DNA of 64,000 nt from Homarus americanus. Its lineage: Eukaryota; Arthropoda; Malacostraca; Decapoda; Nephropidae. The notes under the pieces are model-generated. The model was given only the letters and a program-made list of their open reading frames with translations. It had not been told where the DNA came from and did no database searches. A program made the translations under genes and the position numbers. The stretch covers positions 3,310,742-3,374,741 of the forward strand of contig NW_024724368.1 of assembly GCF_018991925.1 (NCBI RefSeq), in the 5' to 3' direction. Shown in pieces: positions 34,701 through 49,832 of this stretch (its first letter is position 1; each line of letters opens with the position of its first letter).

Positions 34701-37700
34701 TGGTTGTGGTCGAGGTGGCGTCAAGATCTTGCCCTTGTGTTGTACTCTACAGGTGTGTGTGTGTGTGTGTGTTGGTCTTGTAAGAGGTGGAAAGAGAGCA
34801 TCCGGGAACAGAGATTAAGAGAAAGATATGTGTCGTTATCTGATCAATATTAAGCTGACGAGCAAGACTGATAGAGACAGACAGAGGGAGAGGAAGAACG
34901 CCAGAGAGAGAGGGGGAGAGGAAGAACGTCAGAGAGAGAGAGAGAGGGAAGGAGAGGAAGAACGCCATCGAAGACTTTGTATAGCGGAACTGTAGGTCAT
35001 CCGGGTGGCGGGAAACTGAGAGATTAGGCGGGAAGTGATCACCTGCCTCAAGGTCGTGGTGGTTAGAGGTTGTGGTGACGGGTGAAAGGAGATGACCAAC
35101 TCGAAGGATTTTGTAGTAGGTGGATGTGATGGGTTATTGTGGTGGGGTGTTTGTGATGGGTTATTGTAGTGATTGTGGTGGCTGTGATGGGGTATGGTGG
35201 TGGTTATGGTGGCTGTGATGGGGTATTGTGGTGGTTATGGCAGTTGTGAAGAGGTTAGGTTAATTTGGGTTTGGTTAGGTAACGTCAGGTCAAGTTAAGT
35301 CAGGTTAGGTTATACAGAAGTGATCACATACAACAAGAGTCAGCAGGAGGCACCAGACCCTCACAACACACTCAGTGACCAACACATGAGCGAAGTTAGG
35401 CGCAGGTCCCGAGCTGATAAACATGGCACTACCTGGCACTGAAGGTTCAACCTCTCTTGATACGTAGAGTCCCCTTCACTTGTGCGTTTACAGGGGCTCG
35501 TCATATAAACATCCCACAAATCATTGACATATTTATTTTAATATTGTTTTAATTTGATTCCATAGCATGTTTACTATTGCGAGTTTCTTTCTGTCGAATG
35601 TAAACAAACACAGGGCTGCCACACTGCACAAAACCTGACGAGCCCCTGTAAACGCACAAGTGAAGGGGACTGTACAATGGTGACAACTCTACCACATTGC
35701 CAACTTATCTGACACAAACATACTTACATAAACGCGTACACAATACCGACTATACACACTAGGAGCCACACAGGTATCACGGACATAACACGTACCTTGC
35801 ATGCGCCGTGGATACACAAGTCACTGGTGCCTGGCTTGCAAGGTGTGCCATCCTCCACAATATCGCGGAGCTTCACACTGTAGAACTCGTTGTCAGGTTT
35901 ACAGTCCAGTTGACAAGGTGAATCTGACCACAACACCAAAACCTCTTGTTAGTTGTACACCTCGATGTAAACAACTTTTATAAACAATATGTAAACAATG
36001 TATACTGAGGTAATTGATAATATTCTCTTTCGCGTAAAAATAAAGATTGAGGAATAGTCTGTGTTCTACCCGGCCCATTGTTATTTCTACACCTTTGGTC
36101 CTGAGAGGTGTAGTGACAGCTGTTCCCTGAAGTCATCTCTGCTTGTGAAATACAGATGTTCCAACACAAACTATGGGGTCGTGTACTACAGGTGTCTGGA
36201 GGTGATGTGTGATTAGGAATACCATTAGCTAGTAACACTTACGGTCGAACATGACGGGCAGCCAGGTGTGGTTCTCGCCCTTGTACGGCTCGTTGTTGTA
36301 CTCTGAGCACTGTATGGCCCGGAAGCTCACGCCGTTCTCAGGACACTCCTGTTAACGGCAGACAACAGTGTCGTTAATAAGTGATTACACCGTAATTGTT
36401 CATGTCTTTTATTCATTATACTGTTACTGGTAAATTTTCTAACATTAATTTGCCTTCATCACTACTGATGCTATGTTAAGAATTTTGTCAGTACCATTAG
36501 TTAAATTGTTTTGTTTGTCCAGCTCCCATGCACACCGTCCTTACAGCTGCTCACCTGAGTGTTACAGATGCGGTACCTCTTCCTGTCGCCGGTACAGTAC
36601 CTGCCACCATTAGCTGGGGCGGGGTTGTCACAGTGTCTCTGGGCGAAAGCGACGCCAGCACCACAGGTCCTGCTGCAGGAGGACCACGGCGACCACATCC
36701 CCCAGTTGCCGTGGATGGCAGCTGGCCGCTCACCCATCGTCACGCAGTTACCAGACGCACACCACTGTAACGGTACAACAAGTACACGTTACAAGTACAG
36801 ATATAAAAGGGTACATTATATAAACACAAATTCAGGCAGAGAGACAGACGCAAGTACAGACCTATTGATTACACAATACACATGATCACTAAATGTACCC
36901 GCCTAAAGGTAAAATAATTTTATACTTAAGCTTAGCATATAAAGACAGGGAGTTGAGTCCTCACCTTGTACTTGCCACACTGGGTGCCCTCAGCGGCTGG
37001 CTCCATCCTTGTGATACACCGATCATCCAGGTGGCACCACAGCGTCTGGCACACCCGCTCCACACCCTCTATACCCGCACAGTGGGTGGCGTCGGCGCCG
37101 AAGCTCAGACGACACTGGTGGTCAGCGTCGTACATGGCCCCCGGCGGTAGCTCAGGAAAGGTGTACTCTACCAAGGGCGGCTCGTCTTCCAGGCACGACC
37201 CCCAGTCCCGGCTGTCAAGGTCAAAGGTGAAAGGTCATTAACAGAACCGAAGGTCAATCTTTTACAGGTATGAGGTCCCCGGGTGTACTGTAAGGGTTAA
37301 AGGTCATTCAGAAAACAACGGGAATTGTCTGTGGCTCTATGGCTTCTCCCAACCACTTCCCTTACTTACTGATTCATCTCAACAAGTGGAGAAGAGAGAG
37401 AGAGAGAAATAATACTTTAATCTCTACACAGACCACAAGCATGAAGACACTCCGCTATTAAACTCATTATAAAACACATCATAATTTTATCTCTATTACT
37501 TCCCTCTCAAGTCTATATTACGTACATCACGTGACGTCGACGGTGACATAAATGTTATTGTTTACATCTGTAGATACTGGACCCCCACCCTACTTCACCC
37601 CATCCTACCCCACCCCACTCCACTCCACTCCACTCCACTCCACTCCACCCCACCCCACCCCACCCCACCCAGGCCTCAGTGTGGTAATGAACTGAGCCAA

Positions 37701-40700
37701 GACTGGTGGTTATGGTGACGTTATCTGGATACATCTGAACACCAACAAACTACCTCAGTGTGCAAATAGGTTTAAGAGATTTCTGCATATAAAAACCAAA
37801 CAAACAGATAACGAGAGACAGACAGGAGATAAACAGATATAAATGAGAAAGATAGAGAATAATGTGATGAGAAAGGTGTGATAAGGAGACACAGGAGGCA
37901 TATGTATGAGTGTCTGAGGAACGAATGTGAGATTGGCTTGTCACCTCGACTCTCCTGTACTCAAGGAAAGAATAGAACGAAAAAACAACAGTACAAATCA
38001 GTTCCCTTTATATACAGTATTTCATTAATATGTAAGTTAATAGAATGTAGATTACTTCATTAGTCATCTGAGTTTTATCAAGTATCGTAAAACAGCAGAG
38101 GACCCTACATATCCCCTTGCAGTACACCAACATTATATCCCAAGCTTCGATCATGGTCATTATTTTGCTTTCATTTACCTACAAAAACACACGTTGCGAC
38201 ATCTAATAGAACATTGCACACACTCTTGGGGGTTTATCAGCAATTACCATCTAGTGTATGACCTACATAGAGCAGCTATAAACAGGATTATGTTACTGTG
38301 TCATTAACCCCTTTAGTCTTCACCTTATACTGCGACATACAGGTCATTGGTGGTTCATGTCAGGTTATACTATAGGCATATATGTTCTGGGTTGGGTTAA
38401 GTTAGGTAGTGTCTTCAGTGTTTATGTTGAGTTCATCTTCGTCAGCTGGAAAGTGTGGTGTTGATAAAGCCCACTTAAATAAACACCGTTTAAAAAATCT
38501 ACAGGTTAAGTTAAAATAGGTTAGGTTGGCTTAGATCCGACCAACTGACCTATCTAGTCATACCACCATGTTAAGAGGCGCCACCTGACTCTAGTGTACT
38601 CTTACTGTTTTTGTTATATCTTACTGTTCTTGTTATGGTTTCGTTATAATTGTTTGTTATATTCATCATCACTATCATTGTTGTTATTATTGATTGTACT
38701 CATGCTGTTGTTATTGGTTGTGTGTTTGTTAGTAAACTCATGTTGTTGTAGTTGTTGTTATTACAAGGTTAAAACAATTCTCCACCACACTGGTTTGTTT
38801 TAGTTTTTGTGGTGGTTGCAACATGGCAGCAGACCTCTTAATATAGATGAATACCACTGGCCTACCTACCACACACACCTCTACCACCTACCTCTCTCAC
38901 CCCACACGCATCTCCCATCCACTGCATCCGCCTCCCCCACCCGCACATCCGCCCACCTCCCTTTAAACCCTGGCTTACGATGTTCGCTCACCCATACAAT
39001 CGCTTGTCCTAGTGACTTAAGAACCCATTTAGCTGACCAACTTAAGTTAAAACACAAATAGATCAAAATTGTACTAGAATAAACAATTTCACTTAATGCG
39101 TTCTTGTCTCGGTAAGTTAGGATAAAAAAAATTAGAGCCTCGAGAACACAGCCCCCAGATCCGGATTCTAAATATGGATACTTGAGAACGCCGACCCTGA
39201 ATCCGGATTTTGAATTTATCTTACGTTAAAGTGGTCCCTGGTTTTCGGATTTAGATGAAATTTAGTAAACAACTTTCCTTTGGCCAATAAAATCAAGATA
39301 CTAGACGTAACATCTAAACGTAATGTGACCCCGGGATAATACGTCTAATATGATGACGTAGAGGAAGTAAATAATGCGTTCTTGAAGGTAGATGAAGTGT
39401 TTGAGTCTTGATGCCGGTAGAGACGAGTATAACAGTAGACTCCCTCAACACACTTTGGGTATTGGCGTTATTTAAAGGTAAAATTTGTAAGTATAAAGTA
39501 AACAAAGATGTTTCTTAATAGGTTTATGACAAAAGGATAACAATCTGGTCATTAGTATTCTTGTAATGATTGAAATCGATGTCAATCATTTCAAGATAAA
39601 CAAAAGGATGTTTCTTATAGTATTTTACACACTCAGAAATAGTGTTTTGTGATTACTTAGTACACGCGCACACAACTGTTGGCTACTCATGTGTGTGTTG
39701 TTCAGGTATTCCCTGTACACACACATGCTCAGTGTATTGACAAGAGTTTACTGTACTGTACACCCCCCCAAAAAAAAAAAAACTTTACTGTGAAAATAAT
39801 CTAAATTACATACCTGCTAAAGTGTTACCTGTACGTTTACAAGTGTACTGAGAAAGTGTTTTCTTAATTACACATGCACTGCACGTGTTCTAATGTTTGG
39901 CTGATCGCTGTCCTAAATAGTCAGAACCTTTAGTGTGTATAGAAAGGAAACTGAATACCTGGAGAGCGTTGTGAAAGTACAGGTGTGTGCGTGTCTGTTA
40001 ATGTATGGACGTTTGAGTATACTTACATATGTCTGTGCGTGGGTGTGAATAAGTCTATGTGTATTTATATATATATTTCAAGTCTCTGCGTCAGTATGTC
40101 TAAGAGGCCTCGTGTCCCCACCTCACACGCTTCTACAAAACACCAGTGTAACGAGATGTATGTACAAGTGAGAGGGGCCGTGAAAATAACACCTTCTCTC
40201 CCCACACACTAAAGATGATTGAATATGGCCTTGAACTCCATCACAAAGTAGCTGGGATGCCTTAGTTAAGTCTTCAGCCACGAGAGGAAGATTAACTTAC
40301 GAATTTATGAAGATTAGAGTCTAGATATCTTCCCCTAGGTGAACAGATTCCCCACTTCTCGGCGCCCTCCCTCCATTTCTCAGCCTCCTACCCCCCACTC
40401 CCCAACCCCCCTCAACCCACAAGACCACCGTGGAGTACCCAGACCCCTAAACACTTACACTTTTACAGGGAGTGTTAACGGTACGTCCTCCCCCAACTCT
40501 GTAGTCATGTATAAGTTGTCCACACACACACACACATGAAGGTCGTAACATAACATTCATCTCTTAAGGTATTCAGATTCAGACAGATTACTCAGATTTA
40601 TCAACATAAGTTCAGATCTAGGTAAAGTATAAAGGATTTGTGCAGTAATGCCCACGTGTTGACAGCATCACCAAGAAGAAATTAATTATCTAAATACCTG

Positions 40701-42937
40701 TGTTAAAGCCTTGTTATCTAGACATACATACATACAGACTATTAAGTGCCTACATGTTCCCCAGACGGTGTTAGGAGCAGTACTATGTCTGTGTCAACCA
40801 TGAGCCAGCGCTTGTTGGACCAGTCTTCATGTCCTGCAGCAAGATTTCCTTACCGAGAGACAGAACATTGTGTGAGGGAGATCAAGTATGACCCAGACAA
40901 CAGCGGGTAATGCAGTGTGCCCCGGCGGACCTGTGGATGAATGACGCAAAAAAATGTACTGGCCAGGATCTCTGTCGCTGGCCAAACACGGAGCTGCACC
41001 TGAGGCTGATGTGGGGTAGGGTGGGGTGGGAGGTTGGGGAGCCTCTACCTCTACTTCCCCGCTGCACACTCCTGTCCTCTCTTATATGCTCCAGTCTGTC
41101 TTAAGAGTCACATACACTCCAAATTTGAGGACGGGGTCGTATACGGGAAGGTGTGTGGCAATGAGGTGGGTTAACGCTAAGGCTTGACCAGACCTATCGT
41201 CGCCTGCTCAACTAGACTGCTTGACGCTCTACTCCTAACTCCCTCTACTACCGCTGCTGCCTGCTGAACCTACCAGACCCACAAGCAGTGATGGATGGTG
41301 ACTCGAGTCCCTACCTACATCTATATACTAAAAGATCCCAGATACTTCGGTTATCAAGAGAACGTGTTCATAAATACCAGAAAACGCCAAAGAAAAAATT
41401 ATGTTCCTCTGATGTAACTTTATCACGATTTCACGGCATCGATGAAAACAAATGAATATCGTAGTCTGTCGTAAAACTCAGGCAGCGATCTTATGTCCTG
41501 GGTTACTGCCTAGGTGAGCGTCATATCAGGTGAAGGTCTGAACAGGTGGCGCAGCACACACCTTGTCCCCACCCCCCCCTCCCCCCTCCCTCCCTCCCTC
41601 CCTCCCGGTCCACCTTGAGCACGGCTGACTGGTATTTCGACGGCCACATCACCCCCGAGGTGGCCACAACAAAGAACAGAACACTAATGGGTAATATTAG
41701 TTAAAAGGAAATGTTTCTTTTATGATGAAAGGCCACAGGTGGAGAGAAGGTAGAGAAGGAAATGACGAAATAATAACCCAGAGAATGAATGAATTAAATA
41801 AAAACAAAGATTAGAGGAGATAACACATGAAATAGAAGAAATATAAAAACAGAAGATTAAGTAAAATGGGAATTGATTATGTTAACGAAGATAGGAATTA
41901 AAACGACAGAAGGATGGATAGAGTTAAGTGAAGGAAGAATAAGAGAGTAACATCACTCACACACACACACAGGTAAGAGGACGAAGTGTCTCCTCACACC
42001 TTGCCTGTCGCGTATCTCTCTCACGTGCACACCTTCCTCCTCCTCTTTACTTTCCCCCTTCCTCCTCTTCCTCTCTTTAATTCTCGTCTCCTTTACCCTC
42101 TTACTCTATATCTCTCGTCCTATTTCTTTACTTTACTTCCCTCTTCCTTTTCCTTAACCTCAATTTAATTTGTTCTCTTCCATCTTCCTTCTTTCATCTC
42201 TATTAATCTTCCCCTCGTCTTCTGTGTGTTCTTCCCCTCTTCCTCACCTCATTTTCTCCTCCTATCCCCTCTGTCCTCTTCTTCACCTCTCCTGTTCACC
42301 CCACCCTTCCCTCCCCAATCACCCTCTCTCCTTTTCTCACCCCTCCTCACCTTCCCCCACTACACTCCATCACACTGCCCTCAAGCCACGTACAGGTGTT
42401 TTAAAGTACTAATCACAGGTGAGGTAATTTACACGTGGTTAAGGTATATCATTACTGCGGCGCCTCACACACACCTTAAGCTTCACGTGGTCAAGTCCCC
42501 CCCAGCTTGATAGTGTGTGTTCTATCACCCTTATCATAACTTGGGGCGCCTCACTACAGGTAATCTAGATCAATTAATGGTACTCGTAGTTCATATCAGG
42601 TGAGAGATCATTCTGAATATGAAGCATCACTCAACCAACACAGCTTATGAGTGATTCAAGTGGTAACCAACATTGACCTTTGACCCTGTAGCAATTAAGT
42701 TCTCCTGTACATCTCTCAGTGGTAAATTAATCATGATAATATACATTCAGTTTCACCTCAACCTGTCCACCAGGTGTATGGACCAGTTTCAGGTTAATGA
42801 GACCATCAACACACCTAGCACGCGCGGTATGTGGTGATGACGTAACACCTGGATGAAAAAAACTGGTTGGGAGGTAAAAACAACCATACATGTACCTGTT
42901 AATGAGTAAGATACAAGCACCTGTATCTTATAACGGC

Positions 42938-42995
<58 letters not shown>

Positions 42996-45900
42996 AGGTT
43001 TACTTCACTAATGTGTTCTCATGATTGTGAAACCGGTCGCTAATTTCCCAGAGAACATTGGCATCGTACTCAAAGGGTTAAAACATTGCACTCAAAGGCT
43101 CAGGTATCGTACTCAAAGGTTTTGGTTTTGTACTCAAGGGCTTAAGGCATCGTTCTAAGGGCTTGTGAGGAGGATGAGAAAAGAGTGAGGGGAAGAGATG
43201 GAGGGGGCAGGGGGAGAGGGTAGGGAGGTGTTAGGATAGGGGTTAAAGGGAGGGGGGATATGAGGGGTAGGGTGAGGAGGGGAGTGGAAGATGGTTGATG
43301 ATGGGGTAGGTAGAGAGAAAAGACAAAGAGGAAGTAAGGAAAGGGAGGTGAAGGGGACGAATAAAGAAGAGAGGAAGTCGGGTAGGAGGAGAGGCAAAAG
43401 GGGAGAGAGAGACTGTGCTATCATAATCCCAGCTAAAATAACAATCAAGAACGCCGCTAAATCACCGGAAGTTCCTAACACACACACACACAAAAAAATC
43501 CACCTTTAATCATCTGAGATAACACCTTCACTAATCAACTAACTCACCCGAACCATAAAACAATAAAGATAAAACACTCCCAAAAATTCCACCCAAGTTA
43601 CCCCCCAGCCCCTAAAACGTACCTAAAATACACACAAACACATCACTAAGTTACTGCAGGAGAGAGAGGGTGGGTGGGTGGTGGGGCGAGGGTGCAAGAC
43701 GATAACAAGTAGTGTATGATCAAGTGGGATGGATAAGTTTGAGTTCACTGCTACATTAAACCTCCTTGTAAAAGTTGTTGGGCCAAAATGTGGGAGACAG
43801 GCTGGCGAGGGGCGATGTATACCTCACATTTTAGATTCATTGGTTCATGCCCTCAACTCCAGGGGTGCCACATTTCACAAAACCAATCACCCACTGTACC
43901 AGGTATAAATGTAAGCGATTGTACCCTTAAGAGTTCAATTCACATCACAACAACTTACTCAGTTTCTCATCTAACAACACTGACTAAAATTTACATAACA
44001 TTTGCATATGACAATTATTGAATGTTACCTTAATCACATTACCATAAACATATTAATGGATGAAGTGTTTATCGTGTGTAAATTACCGTCATTATATTAT
44101 CAGGTTTAGTGTTGATCATTGTCTTATTGTGTAAAGGGTTGATTATATTGGATAGAGTATTAACATGTTGATGGGTAGATATGTGTTGTGTTAATGAGTG
44201 TCTGTCTATTTTGTATGTCTGTCTATCTATGTCTGTTTGTGTTCATTTATCTGTATTTATCTATCTGCCTGTCTGTCTGTATCTATCAAAAGCTGTAAAA
44301 AGGGGTATTGAGAAGATAAATCAACACACACACACACACACGCTTCTCATTTATTCAATTTTCCAAGCACCACTTTTTCCTCGCTCTCTATCTCACCTTT
44401 GACTCCTACACTCACTCACACTCTTGTCTCTATATAACGGAATAATAATAATCTTTTCTTCTTTTATTTTTAGTCCTGTTACCTGTCTGTCTGTCTACCT
44501 GTCGAAGTACACCTACACTAAATATTTCCTATGTTCATTTAGTCATGATTTCTCCTCCACCTCCCTTATCGTTTCTTGAGTTTGTCTTCCTCTTTTTTAA
44601 TGCTTCCTCTTTCATTCTATACGTCATCCATTCTCTCTTAGTCTCTCTCTTTCTGGTTAGTTTCTCTTCTTTTATTCCTATGTCATCTTTAACTAACTCT
44701 TATCATTCTCTTCATTTATTTCTTACCCTTGTACACGACGCTAACGCAGGATTAGCTTAATTTCTCCGTAGATTATGATAAATATTCTAAAAATTTACAT
44801 AATACAGTGAGATTTACGTGGTGAATACTGCAGTGCTCTGTCTGTGAAGTGGAGTACCCTTTAGCAGTTGGGTCGACTAGGGGAGCCTCACCCAGTGGTA
44901 GCAGGACTTGAGTGGTTTATCTGTCTGTCTGTGTCTGTCTAGTGTCTTCATGAAAACCAGAACCCATTATTTATCTCCTATACGAAATCCTCACTGCCCC
45001 CCCCCCTCCCCTCACACACAGCTACTAAACTTTCTCTCTCGTTCCAACTCTCTCACCTCCACTACCCACCACCTCCGTACAGACTGACCCCCTTGAGCTT
45101 TACCTGGGCCAGAAGCTCACCTGCCTTTCGTTAACACCTGTACTGTATACTGTTACTCCAGGACCTAATGTGATATCGACTCTATATATTAATGGTTTAA
45201 TAACACTTAACTTCATTTGATGTTATTTTTAATGTTTACTTTTCCTGATATATTTTCTTTTGTGTTTATTCTCCCTGATATATTTTCCCTCTCCCTGACC
45301 TGATACTCTTCCTCAGTCTCTCTCTCCCTGACAACCTCTACTCCCTTTCCCTCATCCTCTCCCGCACTCCCTCTCCCTCCCACTCCCTTTCCCCTCATTC
45401 TCTCTCTCCTTCCCACTTCGTTCCCTCATCCCCTCTCTCTCTCCCTCCCCCATAAGTTCTCACCTCCTCACGTTACCTCCAGTCTTATCTACTACCTCTC
45501 ACTCGACCACAGGTGAGACACGGTAAAGTAATGGTCATTAACCTTGAGATAATACCTATAGGTACCGTCTGGTGTCGGTCTTCAGGTGAGTTTGTTGATT
45601 TACCTGATTTTGATAATTACGATAAAGAAAAATAGGTCAGGTACAGATACAAGCACTAATACAGGTACAGGTACTAGTACAGTATGTAATTACAAGACTA
45701 TTCTAGACACACACATGCAGACAGATTTGTTATTATTATTATTATTTATCAACATAATTATCTACCCTCCCTCCTTCCCTCTCTCCCTGTTTTCCTCCTT
45801 CACTTTGTCCCTCCCTTTCTTCTTTTCTCCATCCTTTTTCCCTTCCTCCCTGTCTCTCTCCTTCCTTCCTTGTATCCTCCTCCCTTCTCTTCCCTTCCTC

Positions 45901-48674
45901 CCTGTCTCTCTCCTTCCTTCCTTCTATCCTCCTTCCTTCCCTCCCTCACACTTAACACTCACGTCTTGCCTCACTCCCCCCCCCATCTTTACAATCTCTC
46001 TGGGGTTTATCTCTCGTCCACTCTCACAATATCCGCTGCCGGGCCACTCAAATAATGTGTGATAGATGGTGTCTGTCTGTCTGTCTGTCCTCATTCATTT
46101 TAGTTGGGGTTTTGTTTTTAAATGTTTATTATGCTTTTATTTTTTAGTCTAGTTTTGTCTTTTGTTTATGTGTGTTTTTTTGTTTTTTTTACGTTCGTGG
46201 TGTTTTTTTTGGTGGGGGGGGGGTTCTACACGTGTTATTAAACTACTCGGTAAGACATGTAGCTCTCTTTCTCTCTCTCTCTCTCTCCTACCAGCCAAGA
46301 ATCTCTTCATTAAAGTCACCTGTAAACTGATAAACACAATTCACCTGGTATAAAAACTCGCCCCATCACACACACACCTACCTATAATTACGTACGGGTG
46401 GGAGGATTCATAATTTTAGGTCAACCATTATACAAATCCATGACCTGACCTGACCTAACGACCAGGATTTTTGTTTGTCAGGAATAAATTATTTAGGTGT
46501 TAGTGGTTCGGTGTGGTGTGGCTGTGGTGTGGGTGTGGTTGTGGTGGGGTGTTATAGGTGGTGTGACACAAATACAGTACTCATAGTAATTCAACTTTCA
46601 CACATCTTATCTATTATTGTTATTATTTCACTAATTTTATCTTGTATAACTATTACTTTCTTATCTATATTATCTTCTATTAAAGGTAGAGACAACTCGA
46701 CTCCCAGCATCTTTTATAAAACATTGTGGCAAGTCATTCTATTGTATTGCTTCTGTAGACCGCTAAATTCTTCACTTATAAAAGGTCAACCTAATTTGTT
46801 TTCCTGTGTGTGTGTTGGTAATGAGTAGTTCCGGCGTGGGTCTTCACTATAACACAATCAAGTAATATAATTCTGTTGATGTTTGAATTAAGGCGTAAAT
46901 TCGTGTGATTGTGAACGCTACGAGGGATAAAAACAAACAAACAAACACCTGATTCTTGTAGTTGACTGGAAACTTGCGGGATTAAATAATTCAATAGATG
47001 TTTGTTGTTTATATATAGCTCATATAAATAAATAATTAGACGTGTTGTAGATAATACTTGGTCTCCAGAGATCAGGGCTTGAAGACAGTACATGTGTTAT
47101 TGTATATTTGAACGTGTTATTGTATACAAATAATAATAACAATAATACTAATCTCGCCTTACATAAGAACCAGTTTCTCTTCTTCTTCTCTCAAATATCA
47201 CCCAGTCATTTCATATTTAAAATTAACCCCCACAAACAGGTTACCGCGGCAGCACAAACCTCAGGCACTACAAGTAAACACTGCCCTTACCTCCCTCTCC
47301 CCACCCAGCAACTGCCTCTCCTCTGGACCTTAACTTATCCTCGCTCTACCTTACCTTATCCTCGCTCTACCTTACCTTATCCTCACTCTACCTTACCTTA
47401 TCCTCGCTCTACCTTACCTTATCCTCGCTCTACCTTACCTTATCCTCGCTCTACCTTACCTTATCCTCGCTCCATCTTACCTTATCCTCGCTCTACCTTA
47501 CCCTCGCTCTACCTGGACGTGTGAAGGACAACTTAACATACCTCAAGCAGCAGTCAAAAAACAATCCGGACCCCCAAAGGAAATTAAGTAGCATTGACAG
47601 GTATATTATTACTATTATATACAGGGTTTTCTGCTCCAGTGTGTCGAGATGGTTAGGTTAGGTTAGGTAACATTGAGGGGTATATATAATTCGCGTTCTA
47701 TACAGGTTCTTCTGCTCTAGTATGTCGAGATGGCTTTAAACGGAGAATTAAATCGAGACAAAAAAGAGGATCCAATGCGGTGTGCATCCTTATGAGAATC
47801 TGGGAGGGGGGGGATCTGAAGATGGGAAAATTATATTGTGTAGATATGTTCGTCCCAAGTTAGGATACGTCGTTTTGGTGTGACAGTGAGGAGGAGGAGG
47901 AAGAAGAGGAGGGAAAGAAGAGTGTTGAGGACAAAATGGGTGATCAAGATTCAGTACTCACTCGAGGAAGTGGGTGATCTCCTCCCTGCTGCAATTGGAC
48001 CAGGTCATGTGAATCACGTCGTTGGTCAGGTGGGGCGACATGACGTGTTGTGTCGCACCGTACTGACTCTCACACCCGTTCTGCGACCCGTCGTGGTTCA
48101 TGCCGAAGCTGGGAGTGCGAGAGAGAGAAAGATCAGGTGAGAGAGTGTGGTGTGAAAGGTACTATGGGTGACAAGGTGTTGGCTGTACAGGTGAGTTAAA
48201 AAAACAAATATATCAACAGGTATCAAATGGACGAAAGAGTTAACTAAATTAATAAAATACATAAATAATAAATAAACTAAATAACCAAATGAAAAAGAGA
48301 GAGTGTGTTTTCTTACTTGTGTCCCAGTTCATGAGCGATGGTATAGGCGATCTGCAATCCAGTATCTTCGTTCACATTACAGGACCTCAAGGGGTGACAC
48401 ATACCAGCGATCTCAGAGACTCCCAGCGTGGCGCACCTGTCTGTAACCCGACTACAGATATTGTACCTGTAAACATTCACAAAAGAGTATCTACATTACT
48501 ATTAATCTACATAATAACAGCAAATACATACGTTTACTCATTGTCTCCAAAAAAAAAATACTCCATTACAATTTTCTTCTCGGTTGTGGAAGAGTTAGAG
48601 GAGAGAAAAGGTTTTGGGCGTAGGAATATGGAATTTGATCTAAGGTGTGTTGACCAGTTTAAAAGGGAGGGGGG

Positions 48675-48722
<48 letters not shown>

Positions 48723-49785
48723 TGTGTGTTACCTGGTGATAAGGACAGCCACATCGTGATGATAAGGGTGGGTCTCGTTGCCTGGGTTGATCATCTGCTG
48801 CCAGTTACAGAAGCTCCTGAGGGTTTCGTCAGCGTTGTGGCTGATATCAAGCTCCTCCTGTGACCAGACACACACACAAAGACCATCAGCCCATGAAGGT
48901 TTAATGATGTAAAGATATACATAACAACCACAACAAAATAAGTACAAAATATACACGTACGTACATATCAGTGTAAAATCAAGTACAGATACACATACAG
49001 GTCCTTAAGTAGCAGTGACTCACCTCATACTGTGGATCCTCCAACAACATAATCCTCACCACATAGATGTTGACAGCGTTACCAATACTAGCATCATGGT
49101 AGACACTCGACACCTGAAACAAAAAACACAGGTAAAAAAAATAGCACAATCTCACTATATTTTTGTCTCACTAGCTGATATAATATGTTTTGGGGGGATA
49201 TTTTTTTTTATTTATAGTTTTTTATCGACATAAGAAAGATAAAATCCCTAATAAAAAAACACCACGGCCTAATTTTAAGCTTAGGTTGTAATCTAAGAGC
49301 GGCCGAAGGAGACGAAAGTGGATTATCTAAATTGAAATCATGACTTCTCTCGAATTCTTTCCTGGTGGGGCTAAAATCTTTCACCCTCCCAGTTTTTCCT
49401 ACGATATACAACCTAGTTTATGACACACACACACACACGAGGAAGGCTTAGCGAGAAATTAGCCTAGTCTATCCTCAACTGCGACGAGAGAATCCCATAT
49501 ATTCTCGTTCACTCAACAAGGAAACCTTCACACTGGCGAGAAGAACATATGTACGTATGTCACCACCAGGGAAAACAAAACAAGCTTGATGATAATAAGT
49601 TGAAGAATCTACTTAACATGTACCTCGAGATGGCATTCCTGTGGGGTTAGGTTAGGATGATCACACGAGCCAGCAGACGTGTTCTTACTATCACCTAACA
49701 ATATATATTTTTTTTATTTACATGTTGACGCGTCTCCAATCAGGCCTACGCTTGTGAGGGGTGCTGGCTGTGAGGTAAAGTGAGT

Positions 49786-49832
<47 letters not shown>

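Larger units (their letters stand above)
31643..35795 (-). other. Intron j-k (4.2 kb)
   Basis: It holds a GT run near 31711-31747, a degenerate CACACTTAATCGCTTAC-type repeat field (about 32.83-33.16 kb), a TGTGTCGTG-type degenerate repeat (about 33.89-33.99 kb), GTGGT-rich sequence (35.1-35.25 kb) and the second copy of the 210-bp MITE. No exon-like segment was recognised. Confidence 0.75.
37212..47961 (-). other. Intron f-g (10.75 kb)
   Basis: Exons f and g join directly as D-R-D-W-G-S-C, so no coding exon is expected here, and none was seen. Contents: a CCACT/CCACC run (37601-37671), a possible reverse-transcriptase relic (about 38.1-38.3 kb), pyrimidine tracts (41990-42390, 45000-45460, 45750-45960), a 53-bp AC run (42940-42992), TCAAAGG motif repeats (43057-43168), a purine tract (43160-43410) and a 21-bp tandem array (47.33-47.51 kb). 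Confidence 0.8.
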
